DNA of 64,000 bases. Source: Phytomonas francai. Its lineage: Eukaryota > Euglenozoa > Kinetoplastea > Trypanosomatida > Trypanosomatidae. The notes beneath the pieces were generated by a model that did not search any database, was not told where the DNA came from, and worked only from the letters and a program-made list of their open reading frames with translations. The position numbers and the translations under genes were made by a program. This document shows positions 1 through 10,800 of the stretch, in pieces. The stretch is taken from assembly GCA_001766655.1 (NCBI GenBank), contig MJCC01000001.1, forward strand, positions 1,632,951 through 1,696,950. Reading direction: 5' to 3'. Numbering within the stretch: position 1 is the first letter of the stretch; the number at the start of each line of letters is the position of its first letter.

Positions 1-1
1 A

Positions 2-2563
2 AACGCGCTGTCGTCCAAAACGACGGCGCCCCGTACGCGTGTAAGGCTGGATATCGCGCATGTGATGTGGGTTTACCGCCCACAGGGGAGTGGGCAATCG
101 TTGTTGGTTTTCCTCGCGCCTGACATGAGCTTTTCGATGCATATTCCCGACTTTACCGAGGACCCTACTTTTGTCGTGCGGGGATGGGTTTTGCGCACTG
201 CCTCTGCTTATTTATGCAATGGCTTCGAGGAAGATGCACTGAAGGATGATATTTTGAACCGGTCGGGGGAAAACTGGGGCGTGGATCTCGAGCAAGCGGG
301 GTTTGTGAAAGTGTTGGACATCGATAGCAGCCTCCGTAAGCCGGACCACCATCGAGAAAGCGGCAGGGGAGGGCGGGGTTCGACGCATGGCGGGAAGACA
401 AATAGGAGCCCCATGCGTAGCGGGCGAAAAATCTCCTCGCCTACGCCACAGGCAAGACCAGGAGGCGGTCCAAACATTTCCTCCTCTTTGAAATCCACGG
501 AGCCGAACTTAATCGCAACGATTAACCGTCTACCGCAGGCGGAGGAGGCGGTCTTCGTCCACGTGCACCATCTTCATGCCTCCGCTTTCTTCGCGAAGGA
601 TACCCTGCATGCCACTCTTGACGTTCTTTCTTGCCTTTTCAACTTGCAGGACTTGCGGTACGTCGAGCAGCCGCACGTCCTCGTGATGCGGAGTAGCCCT
701 TTCTTTTCCTGGGTGGGCGAGGAGGTCGCGGCGAAGAGCGCCCCGATGACGTACCGAATCAATCCCGATCTAGTCCCCGTGGGGCCCGCCATGGACGACA
801 CACTGGCAAGCCCTTCCAAGCTTTCCTCCGAGGGGGTGCACCTTTCGCGGCGCACGAGCCCCTCCACGTGCCTTTCCTCCTCATCTTTGTTGTCGCCGTC
901 GCCGTCCCTGAATGGGGGGCATCCCAAAAAGGAGGCCTGCGATCTCCTCTCGGCCTACCACGCCCGTGTCTCGGCGCTTTTAAATCAACCCTGGCTCCCA
1001 GCCGCGCCGGTGAGCCCGCGGGAGGGCCCCGGCGCGTTCTCCTCCGCCGGCGAGGAGGGGGACGGCGTCGTGAGCGTCGCCTCCGAGGATTCCGCCGTCT
1101 CGGCGCCGTCCTCGTCGACGAGCTCCTTCGCGTCGGTCGGGGCGGAGGGGGGGTGGGCGNNNNNNNNNNNNNNNNNNNNNNNNNNNNNNNNNNNNNNNNN
1201 NNNNNNNNNNNNNNNNNNNNNNNNNNNNNNNNNNNNNNNNNNNNNNNNNNNNNNNNNNNNNNNNNNNNNNNNNNNNNNNNNNNNNNNNNNNNNNNNNNNN
1301 NNNNNNNNNNNNNNGGCGGGGCTGCGCGTGGCGGCCTGCGGGGCCGACCTCCACCTCCGCCCCGGCGCCGCGCGCCGCGGGGGGAACGGGGGCACGGGCA
1401 CAGAAAGGGGGAGAGCGGACACGGGCACAGAAAGGGGGAGAGCGGACACGGGCACAGAAAGGGGGAGAGCGGACACGGGCACAGAAAGGGGGAACGGGGG
1501 CACGGGCACAGAAAGGGGGAACGGGGGCACGGGCACAGAAAGGGGGAGAGCGGACACGGGGGCGGAGGAGGGGGGGGTCCTGCTCGCCCGGCTGTGGGGG
1601 GTCGCCGCGCGGTTCGATGTCTTCGCCGCCGGCGCGACGGTGCGGCGCCGGGCTGGGCTCGTCGTCGACCACGGCGAGGTTTGCGACGGCGGCGGGCGGC
1701 GGCTGCTCGCGGCGGCCCCCCTCCCTCCGGCCGCGTGGGCGCCCGCGCGGCACTTTTTCGCGCTCGCCTGGCGGACGGTGCGGCCGCGGCACCGCTCAGC
1801 GCTCCTGCCGGGCGCCCCGGCGGCGGAGGGCGACCCTGAGGAGGAGGCCGAGCTGCGCCTGCAGCCGCTCGCGCTCGCCTGGAGCGGCGCCACCCTCGAC
1901 TTTTTCCGCCGCCTTCTCGACGCCGGCGGTCCGGCGCGGGAGAGTGAGGGGGACTGGCAGCTCCCGCCGCCTCTCCACTTCCGCGCGTTCATCGTCCACC
2001 CCACCAAAATCTTTCTCACGGGCTCCTTTGAGAGCAAAAAGGGCCTGCTCAACGCCCTCATGGAGGGAGAGCGTCTGGAAATTCTGCGCAACACGCCGAT
2101 TTTGTCGTTGATGCGAATTGAGAACCTCCCCTTAGAGGTCCCTCGGATGGTGATTGAGTCCTGCGCGGCAGACCAGCTCCCGCGCCGCATTCTTGAGCAC
2201 GCCAACTGCTTTAGTCTTCGCTTCTTGCTCACTGTCTGCTGCTGTGTATGGAGGCCATTGAATACCTTGGTGAGGATCGGCGGCGCGGCGCGTGGGCTTC
2301 TTCTCACACCGCTCTCGCTTTATAAAAAGAGCGCCGTTGGAGGGGGGCAAAGGCAAGGTGTGCTGCTCCGGGCGTTGAATATCCTGCTGCGGGAGTTGCC
2401 AAAACCCTCTGCGCGTGCTCTCCTCGGGGCCCTTACTGTGCGAAAGCCAAGCCCATGCGAACGCCCCAACAATAGTGAACAAAAAGACGAAAAATTGGGG
2501 GTCGCTATGGAGGGGAAGGAGGAAGCTCTTCTCGCGAGCTATGCTCTCTCGCCGAGAGGTTAG
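2..2563 (+). CDS. ATG2-like bridge lipid-transfer protein, C-terminal part (5' partial)
   Basis: The frame is open from the window edge with no upstream stop, so the true start lies outside; the first in-frame ATG (65) is probably internal. The last ~200 residues resemble the ATG2 C-terminus: a segment beginning FRAFIVHPTKIFLTG, then a hydrophobic stretch ending in WRPLNTLVRIGG, and LTPLSLYKKSAVGGG, which parallels the 'PL.QY.KDGR..RG.Q.G' region of ATG2. ATG2 proteins move phospholipids from the ER to the growing autophagosome. The middle is Gly/Arg-rich and low in complexity; it carries a 155-base N gap and a nine-residue tandem repeat (GTERGRADT type). The frame agrees on both sides of the gap, but the gap length may be nominal. 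A VPS13-like relative is the main alternative. The stop is TAG. Family assignment is inference from short similarity. Confidence 0.5.
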   Translation, partial: NALSSKTTAPRTRVRLDIAHVMWVYRPQGSGQSLLVFLAPDMSFSMHIPDFTEDPTFVVRGWVLRTASAYLCNGFEEDALKDDILNRSGENWGVDLEQAGFVKVLDIDSSLRKPDHHRESGRGGRGSTHGGKTNRSPMRSGRKISSPTPQARPGGGPNISSSLKSTEPNLIATINRLPQAEEAVFVHVHHLHASAFFAKDTLHATLDVLSCLFNLQDLRYVEQPHVLVMRSSPFFSWVGEEVAAKSAPMTYRINPDLVPVGPAMDDTLASPSKLSSEGVHLSRRTSPSTCLSSSSLLSPSPSLNGGHPKKEACDLLSAYHARVSALLNQPWLPAAPVSPREGPGAFSSAGEEGDGVVSVASEDSAVSAPSSSTSSFASVGAEGGWAXXXXXXXXXXXXXXXXXXXXXXXXXXXXXXXXXXXXXXXXXXXXXXXXXXXXAGLRVAACGADLHLRPGAARRGGNGGTGTERGRADTGTERGRADTGTERGRADTGTERGNGGTGTERGNGGTGTERGRADTGAEEGGVLLARLWGVAARFDVFAAGATVRRRAGLVVDHGEVCDGGGRRLLAAAPLPPAAWAPARHFFALAWRTVRPRHRSALLPGAPAAEGDPEEEAELRLQPLALAWSGATLDFFRRLLDAGGPARESEGDWQLPPPLHFRAFIVHPTKIFLTGSFESKKGLLNALMEGERLEILRNTPILSLMRIENLPLEVPRMVIESCAADQLPRRILEHANCFSLRFLLTVCCCVWRPLNTLVRIGGAARGLLLTPLSLYKKSAVGGGQRQGVLLRALNILLRELPKPSARALLGALTVRKPSPCERPNNSEQKDEKLGVAMEGKEEALLASYALSPRG
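1160..1314. other. Assembly gap (155 N)
   Basis: A run of 155 undetermined bases lies inside the first gene, flanked on both sides by extremely G-rich sequence. It probably marks a region hard to sequence or a collapsed repeat, since a minisatellite starts about 80 bases downstream. Confidence 0.99.
1396..1557 (+). repeat. In-frame 27-bp minisatellite, 6 copies
   Basis: Six head-to-tail 27-bp units begin at 1396, 1423, 1450, 1477, 1504 and 1531. Two variants exist: units 1-3 and 6 carry a gagagcgga core, and units 4-5 carry gaacggggg in its place. The unit is a multiple of three and encodes GTERGRADT or GTERGNGGT, so copy-number change keeps the frame. The purine/pyrimidine bias is strong. 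A partial unit precedes the array at 1383-1395. Confidence 0.95.
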
Positions 2564-3468
2564 CTTGGTGGATCCTGGCGGTGGTGCGCGCTCTGATGGG
2601 CCTCTCTACCACCACCGCCTTGACGTTGTGGAGGGACGTAACTAATGAAAAGCGTGGGTATAAAAAAAACTCACCAAATGGGAAAAAAGACTACATGGAT
2701 GCTAAACTCTTTTATCCATTCGCTTTTGTTGGGATGTTGCCCCCTTCCCCTTCCCCTCACCACCCCTATGAACCCAAATTCTCTGAGAATGGGTTTTGTC
2801 ATGTGCGTCTATTTTTCTTTCTATCTGCGAAATCCAGTCGATATCTTTCTATGTCGCTCACTGGTTTGCGTGTATATTATCCATCAAGTTATCATTGGAT
2901 TCTTTCTTTTCCCCAGCTCTCTGTTCCCCTTTCTCCCTCTTTTTTCTAGTTCTTTGCCTTGCTTGTGTGTATTTTTGCTTCACTTGTCTCTTTCACCACC
3001 CTTTTTATACTTATTTTTTATAGACGCATCCATACCCATATGTTTTTTCCCTCTTTTAACTGCTGAGAGTGCATGATATATATATATATATATATATAAA
3101 GAGGGAAGAGGATGAGGGCTCAAGCAAATAAACAACTGCTTTTACTTATTTTCAACACGCAAAAGATCAGTCTAAAAGAGGAATGCTAGTTTATCTCTAT
3201 GTTAGTGATCTTTCTGTGTACAATTCAATACAAAAAAGTGTTGATACGGACACTATTTGAATGCTAACGTCTGTCGTGAAGCGTGACGAAAACACCATTA
3301 TTCGTAGCTTTCTTGTTGCTCTTTTTGCTAATTTCAATAGGCTTTCTTTATGTTCTAAAAATTTGGCCCTTTTTTACCTCTCATCCTACTCCTTTTATTT
3401 TGCGATGTATCAATTTTAAATCCCATAGCTAAGGCTTGGGTTAAGAAGGTATCAAACTGCCTACAGAA
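2564..3468. other. Intergenic region with pyrimidine tract and AT microsatellite
   Basis: No convincing gene. A long pyrimidine-rich stretch (about 2735-3065) includes a splice-acceptor-like tract ending in CTAG at 2949. An (AT)n run lies at 3076-3098. Just upstream of the next gene a CTACAG ends at 3466, only two bases before the ATG; that acceptor would leave almost no 5' UTR, so one further upstream may be used. Confidence 0.6.
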
Positions 3469-6400
3469 ATGTCATCCCATTCGAAAAAAAAATTCAAACC
3501 TACCGTCGGGGCGGACGTGGCGGGGCTCACTAATTTTAACGCTACAGGTCCTTCTAAGCGAAAATTAGGTTTCGTGGTTAAGCCTCAGTCCCCAACAGAT
3601 AACCTCCCTCTCGACAAGGCAACCTTCCGACCGTTTCCCTTAAGGGCCGCAACCCCACCAAACTACGCAAAAGGGGCGCAAAATAAGGAAAAGGTTGGGC
3701 AATCCGAGCATAGGGCTCCCAACACGCTGGACCCGGCGGAGGCCCTCGGCCGCGATCTCTTTCTCGGGGAGGCCGTGCACGCGACCCCCCCTCTGCCCCT
3801 TTACATGGGCCCCCGTTCGAATCCTCAGATGCGCCCCCGTTCGAATCCTCAGATGCGCCCCCGTTCGAATCCTCAGATGCGCCCCCGTTCGAATCCTCAG
3901 ATGGGCCCCCCTTTGGATCCTCAGATGGGCCCCCGTTTGAATCCTCAGATGGGCCCCCCTTTCAATTCTCAGATGGGCGCGCACCTTCCCATTCCGAGGT
4001 CCGCGAGCCTTGCCATTACACCGTGGCGCTACTCCCCCACCGCTTCGGCGGAAAGAGACGAACCCCCAAAAACGGAGAAAGAAGGTAAGGAGGAGAAGGA
4101 AGAAGGTAAGGAGGAGAAGGAAGAAGAGAAAGGGGAAGAGAAAGAGAAAGCGACGCCTAAGCCGAAGGAGAATCTGGTTTTGAAGCGCTTTATGCAGGAG
4201 TACGCCGCGCAGAACGATATGGACGGCGTCGCCGAGCACCTCCGCGAGCAGCTCCTCAGCGCACAGGGGATGAGGGGCAGCCTGGACGTGGACCGCTGCC
4301 TGGATATTATCGAGGCGCACGACGTCACTCTCGTCGTGACCGACACGGGCACCGGAAAGAGCAGTTTAATCCCGAAAGGGCTCTACGAGCGCGATTCGAC
4401 GCTGCGGATTGTGAACTGCCAGCCCCGGCGGACGTCGGCAATCAACCTCGCGCAGCGGGTCTCCCAGCTCCTGGGGAACGAGGAGCCCGGCGAGATCGTG
4501 GGGTACTCCGTGCGAGGCGAGGTCGCCGGCGAGCTCGGGAAGACGCCCATCATGTACATCACCAACTTCACTCTTTTATTGTTTCTGCTGTGGAGGAGGC
4601 CCGAGGACGTCCCGTTCACGCACATCATCCTCGACGACTTCCACGAGCGGGGCCCCGAGATAGAGGTCATTCTCGTCCTCTTGAAGCTCGTGCTTCAGAA
4701 AAATTCGAAGATGTTTAAGATTATCCTCTGTAGTGCGACCGCACAGGCGGACGAGTGGATCGATTTTTTTGATAACTTCTCCGTGGGGGAGTACAAACAG
4801 GCGAAAGAGATGTTCCCCGTCCATAAATACTATATGGATGATATTTGTAAACTTGTGGGGACGAAGTGCCCGCTTATGAATTTCGTCGCCAATAATATTG
4901 TAGGATCTTTACAGCTACATTCTATCACAGCGGTGATTAAAAAGACGCTTTCTTTCCTCGCTAGGGTCTTGGATCCATCTCATGGTATTTTGGTTTTTCT
5001 ACCTGGCAGGAACACCGTGGAGAGCTTCGCGAAGTGGATTAAAGAAAACCTGAATAATGAGCTGGATCCTATTATGTGGCACGCAGGGGTCGATCTTGCG
5101 TATATTCAAGAAGCCATTCAGCGGAAACCGTCCATGAAAAAGAAGGTTTACCTCGCCACCGATATTGCCGAGGTGAGTTTGACGCTTCCAGATGTTGTCG
5201 TCGCGATTGATTCCGGAATGCAGAAGCGGCCGTTGATTTCTGAAGAAAATCCCTACAGCGTGGTATTTCCACCTTTGGAGCTTCTCTGGGAGGGGTCGTT
5301 GAGTGCACGACAGCGCTCTGGTCGTGTAGGGCGCGTTCAGCAGGGATTTTACTTCTCGATGCTTCACCGTGATCATTTTAACCATCTCTTGCGGGGCGAT
5401 AGCCGTACCACCAACTCTGTTCTTAGCGGCATCATACTTCTTTCTTTGCATCTCACTGAATTTCCTTCAAATGTCTTTGGATTATGCTATGAGAAGCCAC
5501 GGCCGATTAGCATCCTGCGCAGCCTTGATATCCTCGTAGATGGTGGGTTCATCATCTCCGGAGAGCACAAATTAGCATCCCAGGAGGTGATTCAATGCAT
5601 TCGACACAAGAATAACGATGCTATAGTCTCTTCGAATGCGTGGAGAAAGCTAATCAGTGAGTCCCAGTCCCCTCAAAGGCGGGAAGAGTTGGTCGAGAAC
5701 GTCTTCTATTACCCTGATCCGATAAACACTCGAGAATCTGTGCAAAAGCCTCGTCCGTGCGTCTCGGATTATCCTTTTCAGAAAACTCTCAAGGGCTTCT
5801 TCGTTACCTGCCTCCACACCAGCATCCAACCCGCCTCCGTGGCGTTCTACGGTGTGATGCTCAACATCCCAATGCTGGGCATCGTCGCCTCTGTGGTGGA
5901 GTCCGTCAAGAACCCGTTCAACATGCCGTATGATATCTGCGATAAGGTGGAAAAGCTTAGGATGCGCAACACGATCTCGAACACGATGCGTACTTTCAAG
6001 GGATCGCTGAATAGCGATATCGTCTCTTCCGTGGGGGCGGTTTTGAAGTATATGGAGGTGCAGTATAGCGGGTTCTCCGACGAGGCCCAAGAGGAGTGGT
6101 GCAAAGAGCACTTCATCAGCCGGATTCGCCTGACGGAGATGGTAAGCATGATTCAACAAATGAAAGAGCACGTCAGCATCTTTTCTCCTCTTCCTCAAAA
6201 TGACGACATTGACGATCTGCTGGACCAGTACGATCGCTACGCGCATTTGTTGAATTTCATCTGCGTCGGATCCCACCTCCAGAACGCGGTCTACATGCAG
6301 AAAAGGAAAGATAACTCTAGACAATCCCAGAAGATCGGGTCTGGTATTTTTATTAAAATGAATATCGAAAATAATATCATGGCCCCTTCGGTCTGTCCTT

Positions 6401-7098
6401 GGCTTGACGAGAGTGTCTGCGTGCCCTTCACGCTGCGGACCTCGTACAGCAAGTTGTGCGCGGAGTTCGCGACGCAGATCGACCCCGTGATTTTTAACTT
6501 GGCCACACTGATCTTTGCGTTTTGTGTGACCTTTCGCTATCCGGATACTCTCGGAGAAAGGGACGAAAAGGAGGGGTCTCAAGGAGGTGGCGGTGAAAGT
6601 ATTCAGAGGGCCGTGAATAGCGGAGATTGGAGTAAATTCTTTCTCTTCAAGGTGGCCTTTATGAGAGTTTCGCAGACCTTCGCCTGTGATATGCAGACAG
6701 GACAGCAGATTATTCAGCTACGGCGGATGCTATGCGCCCGGCTTCGCGCGATGTGCCTTTTTTTAGAGCATCAAGCCGAAATCAAGGAGGACCTGGAAGC
6801 GAATAAGAAAAAGTACCCTGAAAAACAAGGCCAGGATGACTTTGGGATTCCTGATTCCTACTTGGAGAGCCCGAGCGATATCTCTGCCCTACTCCAGCAA
6901 GGGCTCACTGAACTGCTGAATCGCTTTGAGAACGTGCGGGGGAATATATCCATTCACCAAAGACGGCAAAGAGAGAAAAACTCCAAGGACGGCGAAACGA
7001 AGGCTTTCTGCACGGCGATTAATCACCCTCATACGATGCCATCACCTGCGATGGAATCGCTTCTTGTGCACTCTTGCAATGGAATATTTGAAATATAA
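3469..7098 (+). CDS. DEAH-type (SF2) RNA helicase with variant motif II (DDFH)
   Basis: A 1209-residue protein with all core SF2/DExH motifs in order: motif I TGTGKS (~295), Ia QPRR (~317), motif II DDFH (389-392), motif III SAT (~422), motif IV ILVFLPGR (~505), motif V ATDIAEVSLTLP (~565) and motif VI QRSGRVGR (~615). Such enzymes unwind or remodel RNA or RNP using NTP hydrolysis. The motif II glutamate (DEAH/DEVH) is replaced by aspartate. The N-terminus is low-complexity: a PRSNPQM-type octapeptide repeat (residues ~113-168), then a Glu/Lys-rich stretch (~204-240). The ~550 residues after motif VI are divergent and I cannot place the usual winged-helix, ratchet and OB domains with confidence. 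The ATG at 3469 follows a CTACAG. Target RNA unknown. Confidence 0.85.
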   Translation: MSSHSKKKFKPTVGADVAGLTNFNATGPSKRKLGFVVKPQSPTDNLPLDKATFRPFPLRAATPPNYAKGAQNKEKVGQSEHRAPNTLDPAEALGRDLFLGEAVHATPPLPLYMGPRSNPQMRPRSNPQMRPRSNPQMRPRSNPQMGPPLDPQMGPRLNPQMGPPFNSQMGAHLPIPRSASLAITPWRYSPTASAERDEPPKTEKEGKEEKEEGKEEKEEEKGEEKEKATPKPKENLVLKRFMQEYAAQNDMDGVAEHLREQLLSAQGMRGSLDVDRCLDIIEAHDVTLVVTDTGTGKSSLIPKGLYERDSTLRIVNCQPRRTSAINLAQRVSQLLGNEEPGEIVGYSVRGEVAGELGKTPIMYITNFTLLLFLLWRRPEDVPFTHIILDDFHERGPEIEVILVLLKLVLQKNSKMFKIILCSATAQADEWIDFFDNFSVGEYKQAKEMFPVHKYYMDDICKLVGTKCPLMNFVANNIVGSLQLHSITAVIKKTLSFLARVLDPSHGILVFLPGRNTVESFAKWIKENLNNELDPIMWHAGVDLAYIQEAIQRKPSMKKKVYLATDIAEVSLTLPDVVVAIDSGMQKRPLISEENPYSVVFPPLELLWEGSLSARQRSGRVGRVQQGFYFSMLHRDHFNHLLRGDSRTTNSVLSGIILLSLHLTEFPSNVFGLCYEKPRPISILRSLDILVDGGFIISGEHKLASQEVIQCIRHKNNDAIVSSNAWRKLISESQSPQRREELVENVFYYPDPINTRESVQKPRPCVSDYPFQKTLKGFFVTCLHTSIQPASVAFYGVMLNIPMLGIVASVVESVKNPFNMPYDICDKVEKLRMRNTISNTMRTFKGSLNSDIVSSVGAVLKYMEVQYSGFSDEAQEEWCKEHFISRIRLTEMVSMIQQMKEHVSIFSPLPQNDDIDDLLDQYDRYAHLLNFICVGSHLQNAVYMQKRKDNSRQSQKIGSGIFIKMNIENNIMAPSVCPWLDESVCVPFTLRTSYSKLCAEFATQIDPVIFNLATLIFAFCVTFRYPDTLGERDEKEGSQGGGGESIQRAVNSGDWSKFFLFKVAFMRVSQTFACDMQTGQQIIQLRRMLCARLRAMCLFLEHQAEIKEDLEANKKKYPEKQGQDDFGIPDSYLESPSDISALLQQGLTELLNRFENVRGNISIHQRRQREKNSKDGETKAFCTAINHPHTMPSPAMESLLVHSCNGIFEI
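3805..3972 (+). repeat. In-frame 24-bp minisatellite, 7 copies
   Basis: Seven consecutive 24-bp units begin at 3805, 3829, 3853, 3877, 3901, 3925 and 3949, all inside the helicase gene and in frame (eight residues each, MRPRSNPQ type). Units 2-4 are nearly identical while units 5-7 have diverged, suggesting expansion at the 5' side. Each of the less diverged units contains gttcgaatcc, which resembles a tRNA B box, but no tRNA fold accompanies it. Confidence 0.95.
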
Positions 7099-7870
7099 TG
7101 ATGTTGGTAACATAGAGAGAGAGAGAAATTAAGTTAAATACTGTAAGAGTATGTCGTATGGAAAATATGAATCGTACGTTTTAGATATAGTAATGACTTT
7201 AATAAGGCGTAACATCTAAGGTTGACTAGTCATATTTTGATGCATATATGTGTACAATTTTTTACATAATATATATCGCTACGCTCATTCGGGCTCTGTT
7301 TTATTTTTTCTAGTGTTATTTTATAGGATTGTTTGCATTAATATTGTTCTTTATTCCGTTTTATTCCATCTATATAATTTATACAATGTATTGTTTCCGA
7401 TTTACGCTATTGGTGCTATAACGTTGCCCTCCCCCCCAAAGCATTTTTTAATATCATTAAGGTAGGTCAAATAAAAACATGAAAGTACTTTACTTTTGAA
7501 GTTTAAAAAAAATTACGCGATATACTGGGCGCATTTCAGATTGAATGAGGTAGTACCTATCTTGTATCCACGTGTATAATACACCTTTATTATATTTTAA
7601 CGGGGAAATTAGATCCTTAAAGTTAGCTTCACTTTGTACTTTTCCGTATTACATTCTTTTCTCCAATATTTTATAACACTGCATAAAGGGCATCTATACT
7701 GGTATAAAGGAGACAGCAGTAAACACAAATTAAGGGGGTTTAGGAGGAACAAAAATAGACATAAGCTTTCTCTCAACTTTTTTTCCCCTTTCAAAAGGGA
7801 AAAAGCAGATTAAAATCAGATTCATTCTTTTTCCATTTCTTTTCTGTGGCCATAGTTTGTTACATTCCCG
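7099..7870. other. AT-rich intergenic region with probable splice acceptor
   Basis: No gene seen. Near the 3' end a pyrimidine-rich tract (7821-7846) is followed by CATAG ending at 7855, 15 bases before the next ATG, a good candidate trans-splice acceptor. Confidence 0.6.
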
Positions 7871-10800
7871 ATGCCGTCTATAGAAGGCATCATTGTATTT
7901 TCAACCCCCGAAGAGGCTCGAAAACTCTTGAGTGTGCCCCCTTCCCACCAATCGACATCATCCAGGGTGTCCGAAATCCAGAAAAAAGAAAAACCTATGA
8001 ATGTTAAAAACCGTTCACCATCGACTAAAAAAAAATGTATCTCTTCTACTGCATCTTATTCGCCCGCAAGCGAGGCGGTTTTACGCCATTACGACACCCT
8101 TCTCGCGTTTCTTCGTCAACGGTTCCACTACGAGGCGGCCTATAGGGGATGCCCTGTGGGCTATTCCGTCAACGATTACTCTTTCCTTCAAGCCATTTCG
8201 CTGCCTTCAAAAACTGTGGAGGAAGACGCGTGCGCGATGGAAAATATTTATCTGGTTCGCATTGAGGAAGGGGGGTTTTCAGAGCAAACTTCGTGGTATT
8301 TCATCGACGTTGATGATCTTTATACGGCTAAAGGTAAGTTAAGAGGCCGTGGCGGGTCTCCGGAGGGCGTAGACTGTGATGGAGATGAGAGAAAGAAATC
8401 GCTTAAGAGAAGGAGGGATTTGACCCCTCAGGGGGGTAATACTTCAAAGCGCACCGAACTCGATTGCGCTTTTATGAAGGCAAACTCGGACCCCAATAAG
8501 GGAGAGTGTGTTGAGGAGAAAGGGACGCCGATGATAATAGAGGCGGCGCGAAATCGCTGTTTCTCCATTCTTAACGACTTCTCACCTAAGGAGTCTTGGC
8601 AATTGACGCGAAACGAAGCGGAGGGGCTCCCTAAGGTAATTGTGGTGGCGCTATGCGATAGGGACTTTCCTCTTTTTTCATCCGTTGATTGCCTACTTGC
8701 TTTACCACAGTTCATTACTACCTTTGCCCGTCCTGAGGCCCTATCATCAGAGCAGAATGATGAAAACAGGAGCTCTGTAAACATCGTCGCCTCGAATTCT
8801 ATCTCCTCAAAGGGGAGCTTTTTTGCTGTAAAAGGCTATCCACGAATTTTTCAGAGAAATAATTGCGATAGAGAGCGAGATTCTCAGGCTAGCGCACCAC
8901 CTTTGACTCCACCAGAGTGGCTGATATCCAAGGGAGCGGATGATTCCCACTTTCCTCCGGGAGTTCAGGTCGTTCGAAGCGCGTTTGTTATTTCCTCACT
9001 TCATTTTGGAACTTGGTGTGTCCCGGGAGATTTTACATGGGACTTGCATCTTTTACAGAATAATGATGGTACCCCCGACGGTGAAATAAACCCTTTTGAG
9101 CTTAAAGACGCAACCTGTCAACCGATTAAAGTAGGTCAATTTGAAGGAGTGGATAGTCTTGATCAGCTTATTCAAGACACCTTGGCGACTTGTTTACCAT
9201 ATAAGGGGCTGAACATTCTTGCACAATCTACCACAGCTCGACCTCACTCTGGTATTGCAGAAACATCACCTAAGCTTCGTTCTAAAGATGATCTGCTCTT
9301 TACCGATTCTCCTTTTCCATCGTACCGGTTTGATAACGCTAACAAAAATGCAGATACATCGCTTTATGAGTGTAAAATGCTTTCTCCTTGGGGGTGGGTA
9401 TCGCAGACAGAGTTGATGCGAGCATGGAAAGTAATGCTCGAGGGAGTATTTCCTTTCTCTTCCAGCCCTCAGGAAGATGATTTGCTTTCTTTCATTTCCG
9501 TTTTCTCAAACCCCAAGAGCCGTACAACGCGCCAATCTAATCTATTGTTTCACGAGAATGTGGAGAGGATTCTTCAGGACGTTAACGAGCGATATGTACA
9601 GGGGATAAAAAATAAAAACAACAAATCAAATTTATCGCATCTTGATGAGTTTTCCAGCCCGTTGTGGATTTGCCAGAAGGTCTTACAGCAGGGGTTATTA
9701 CTTTCCGAAAAATTTCTCTCCCCACAGAAAGATTCGTATTTAACGCCCTTTAATACACCTTGTGAATCTTATTTTCAACAGAATGTTCTCGAGCAGTTGA
9801 GATATCTTGAAAGTTCATCCGACATGGCCGTTTTTAAGATTTTGCGTGCTTATAGAGGGTTATTTAATTATCCATTCCCTTCCTTATCACGTAAACGTAC
9901 CCGCCATCCTCACCTGCATTTTCCTCTGTCTTCTCTTGACTTCAGCTTGAAGTGGCTTCGTAGGTTTGTTCGGGCTCCTTGCATTCTACTGGCGTCTTTG
10001 GCAGAGGCGGAAGATGGCCCTCAGACGGAGCTCAAAAAGAGTCTTCTTGAGAAGCGAAATGATGGGGCTGGTTTAGCTCGTTGTTTAAAAGAATCCGAGG
10101 AGGAGGAAGAGGAGGAGAAAAGCCCAGAGTTGGCCGATTTCGCGCAGCTCGTCTTTTTAACAAACGCGTTGCCGGGTGGGCATAAAAAGCCGCCATCCGG
10201 GCACGCGGGGGCCTCTGCCGAGGGTGGTATTTCCTCCTTTACCGCGGCTTCTTTGGGTCTTTTGGATAATCCCGCAGGCCGGGCGATAGCCGCCGCCGCG
10301 AATGCCTTCTTTTTTAATAATGGCGATAATAATGGCGATACGGCTGAGAATCAAAGCGATAAGGAAGACGTAAAACAAACAAAAGGGAAAACTCTCACGG
10401 AGGAGGCGAATTGGTCTTCACGGCCTGGGGCTAACGATGGGGAGGGGGGTTCTTCATCGGAGCCTTTCTGTGAAAAAGAAAAGCGTTTCGAGGATAGCGC
10501 GTTAATAGGTTTACAGCAGAAAGCGGTGTACTTTGCCGTTGAAATGGATCAGCCTAATACGCTTCATCTCATCCGACTTTTGGAATGCTTCTTGAATCCC
10601 TCGGCAGGGCCTGGCGAGCAGACCGAGGAGGTGGAGGCTGCGGCTTTTAACAGCGAGAAGGTGGGCGCAAATTTACGTGGGCTGTCTTTTGACCCTTTGG
10701 GCTCTGCCCGCGAAGGCGAGGCGGATGGGGCTGCCTTTTCTTTCCCTTTCCAGCTTCCTCCTCCCGCCCTGGCGGCTCTTCGCCAGTACTGGGATCATAT

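Noticed and set aside
2645..3076. 143-codon frame after the first gene
   Set aside because: Composition is Leu/Phe/Ser/Pro from a pyrimidine tract; no domain, and it spans likely splice signals.
3811..3900. Repeated gttcgaatcc, a tRNA B-box look-alike, inside the helicase gene
   Set aside because: Part of a codon-phased minisatellite; no A box, acceptor stem or cloverleaf around it.
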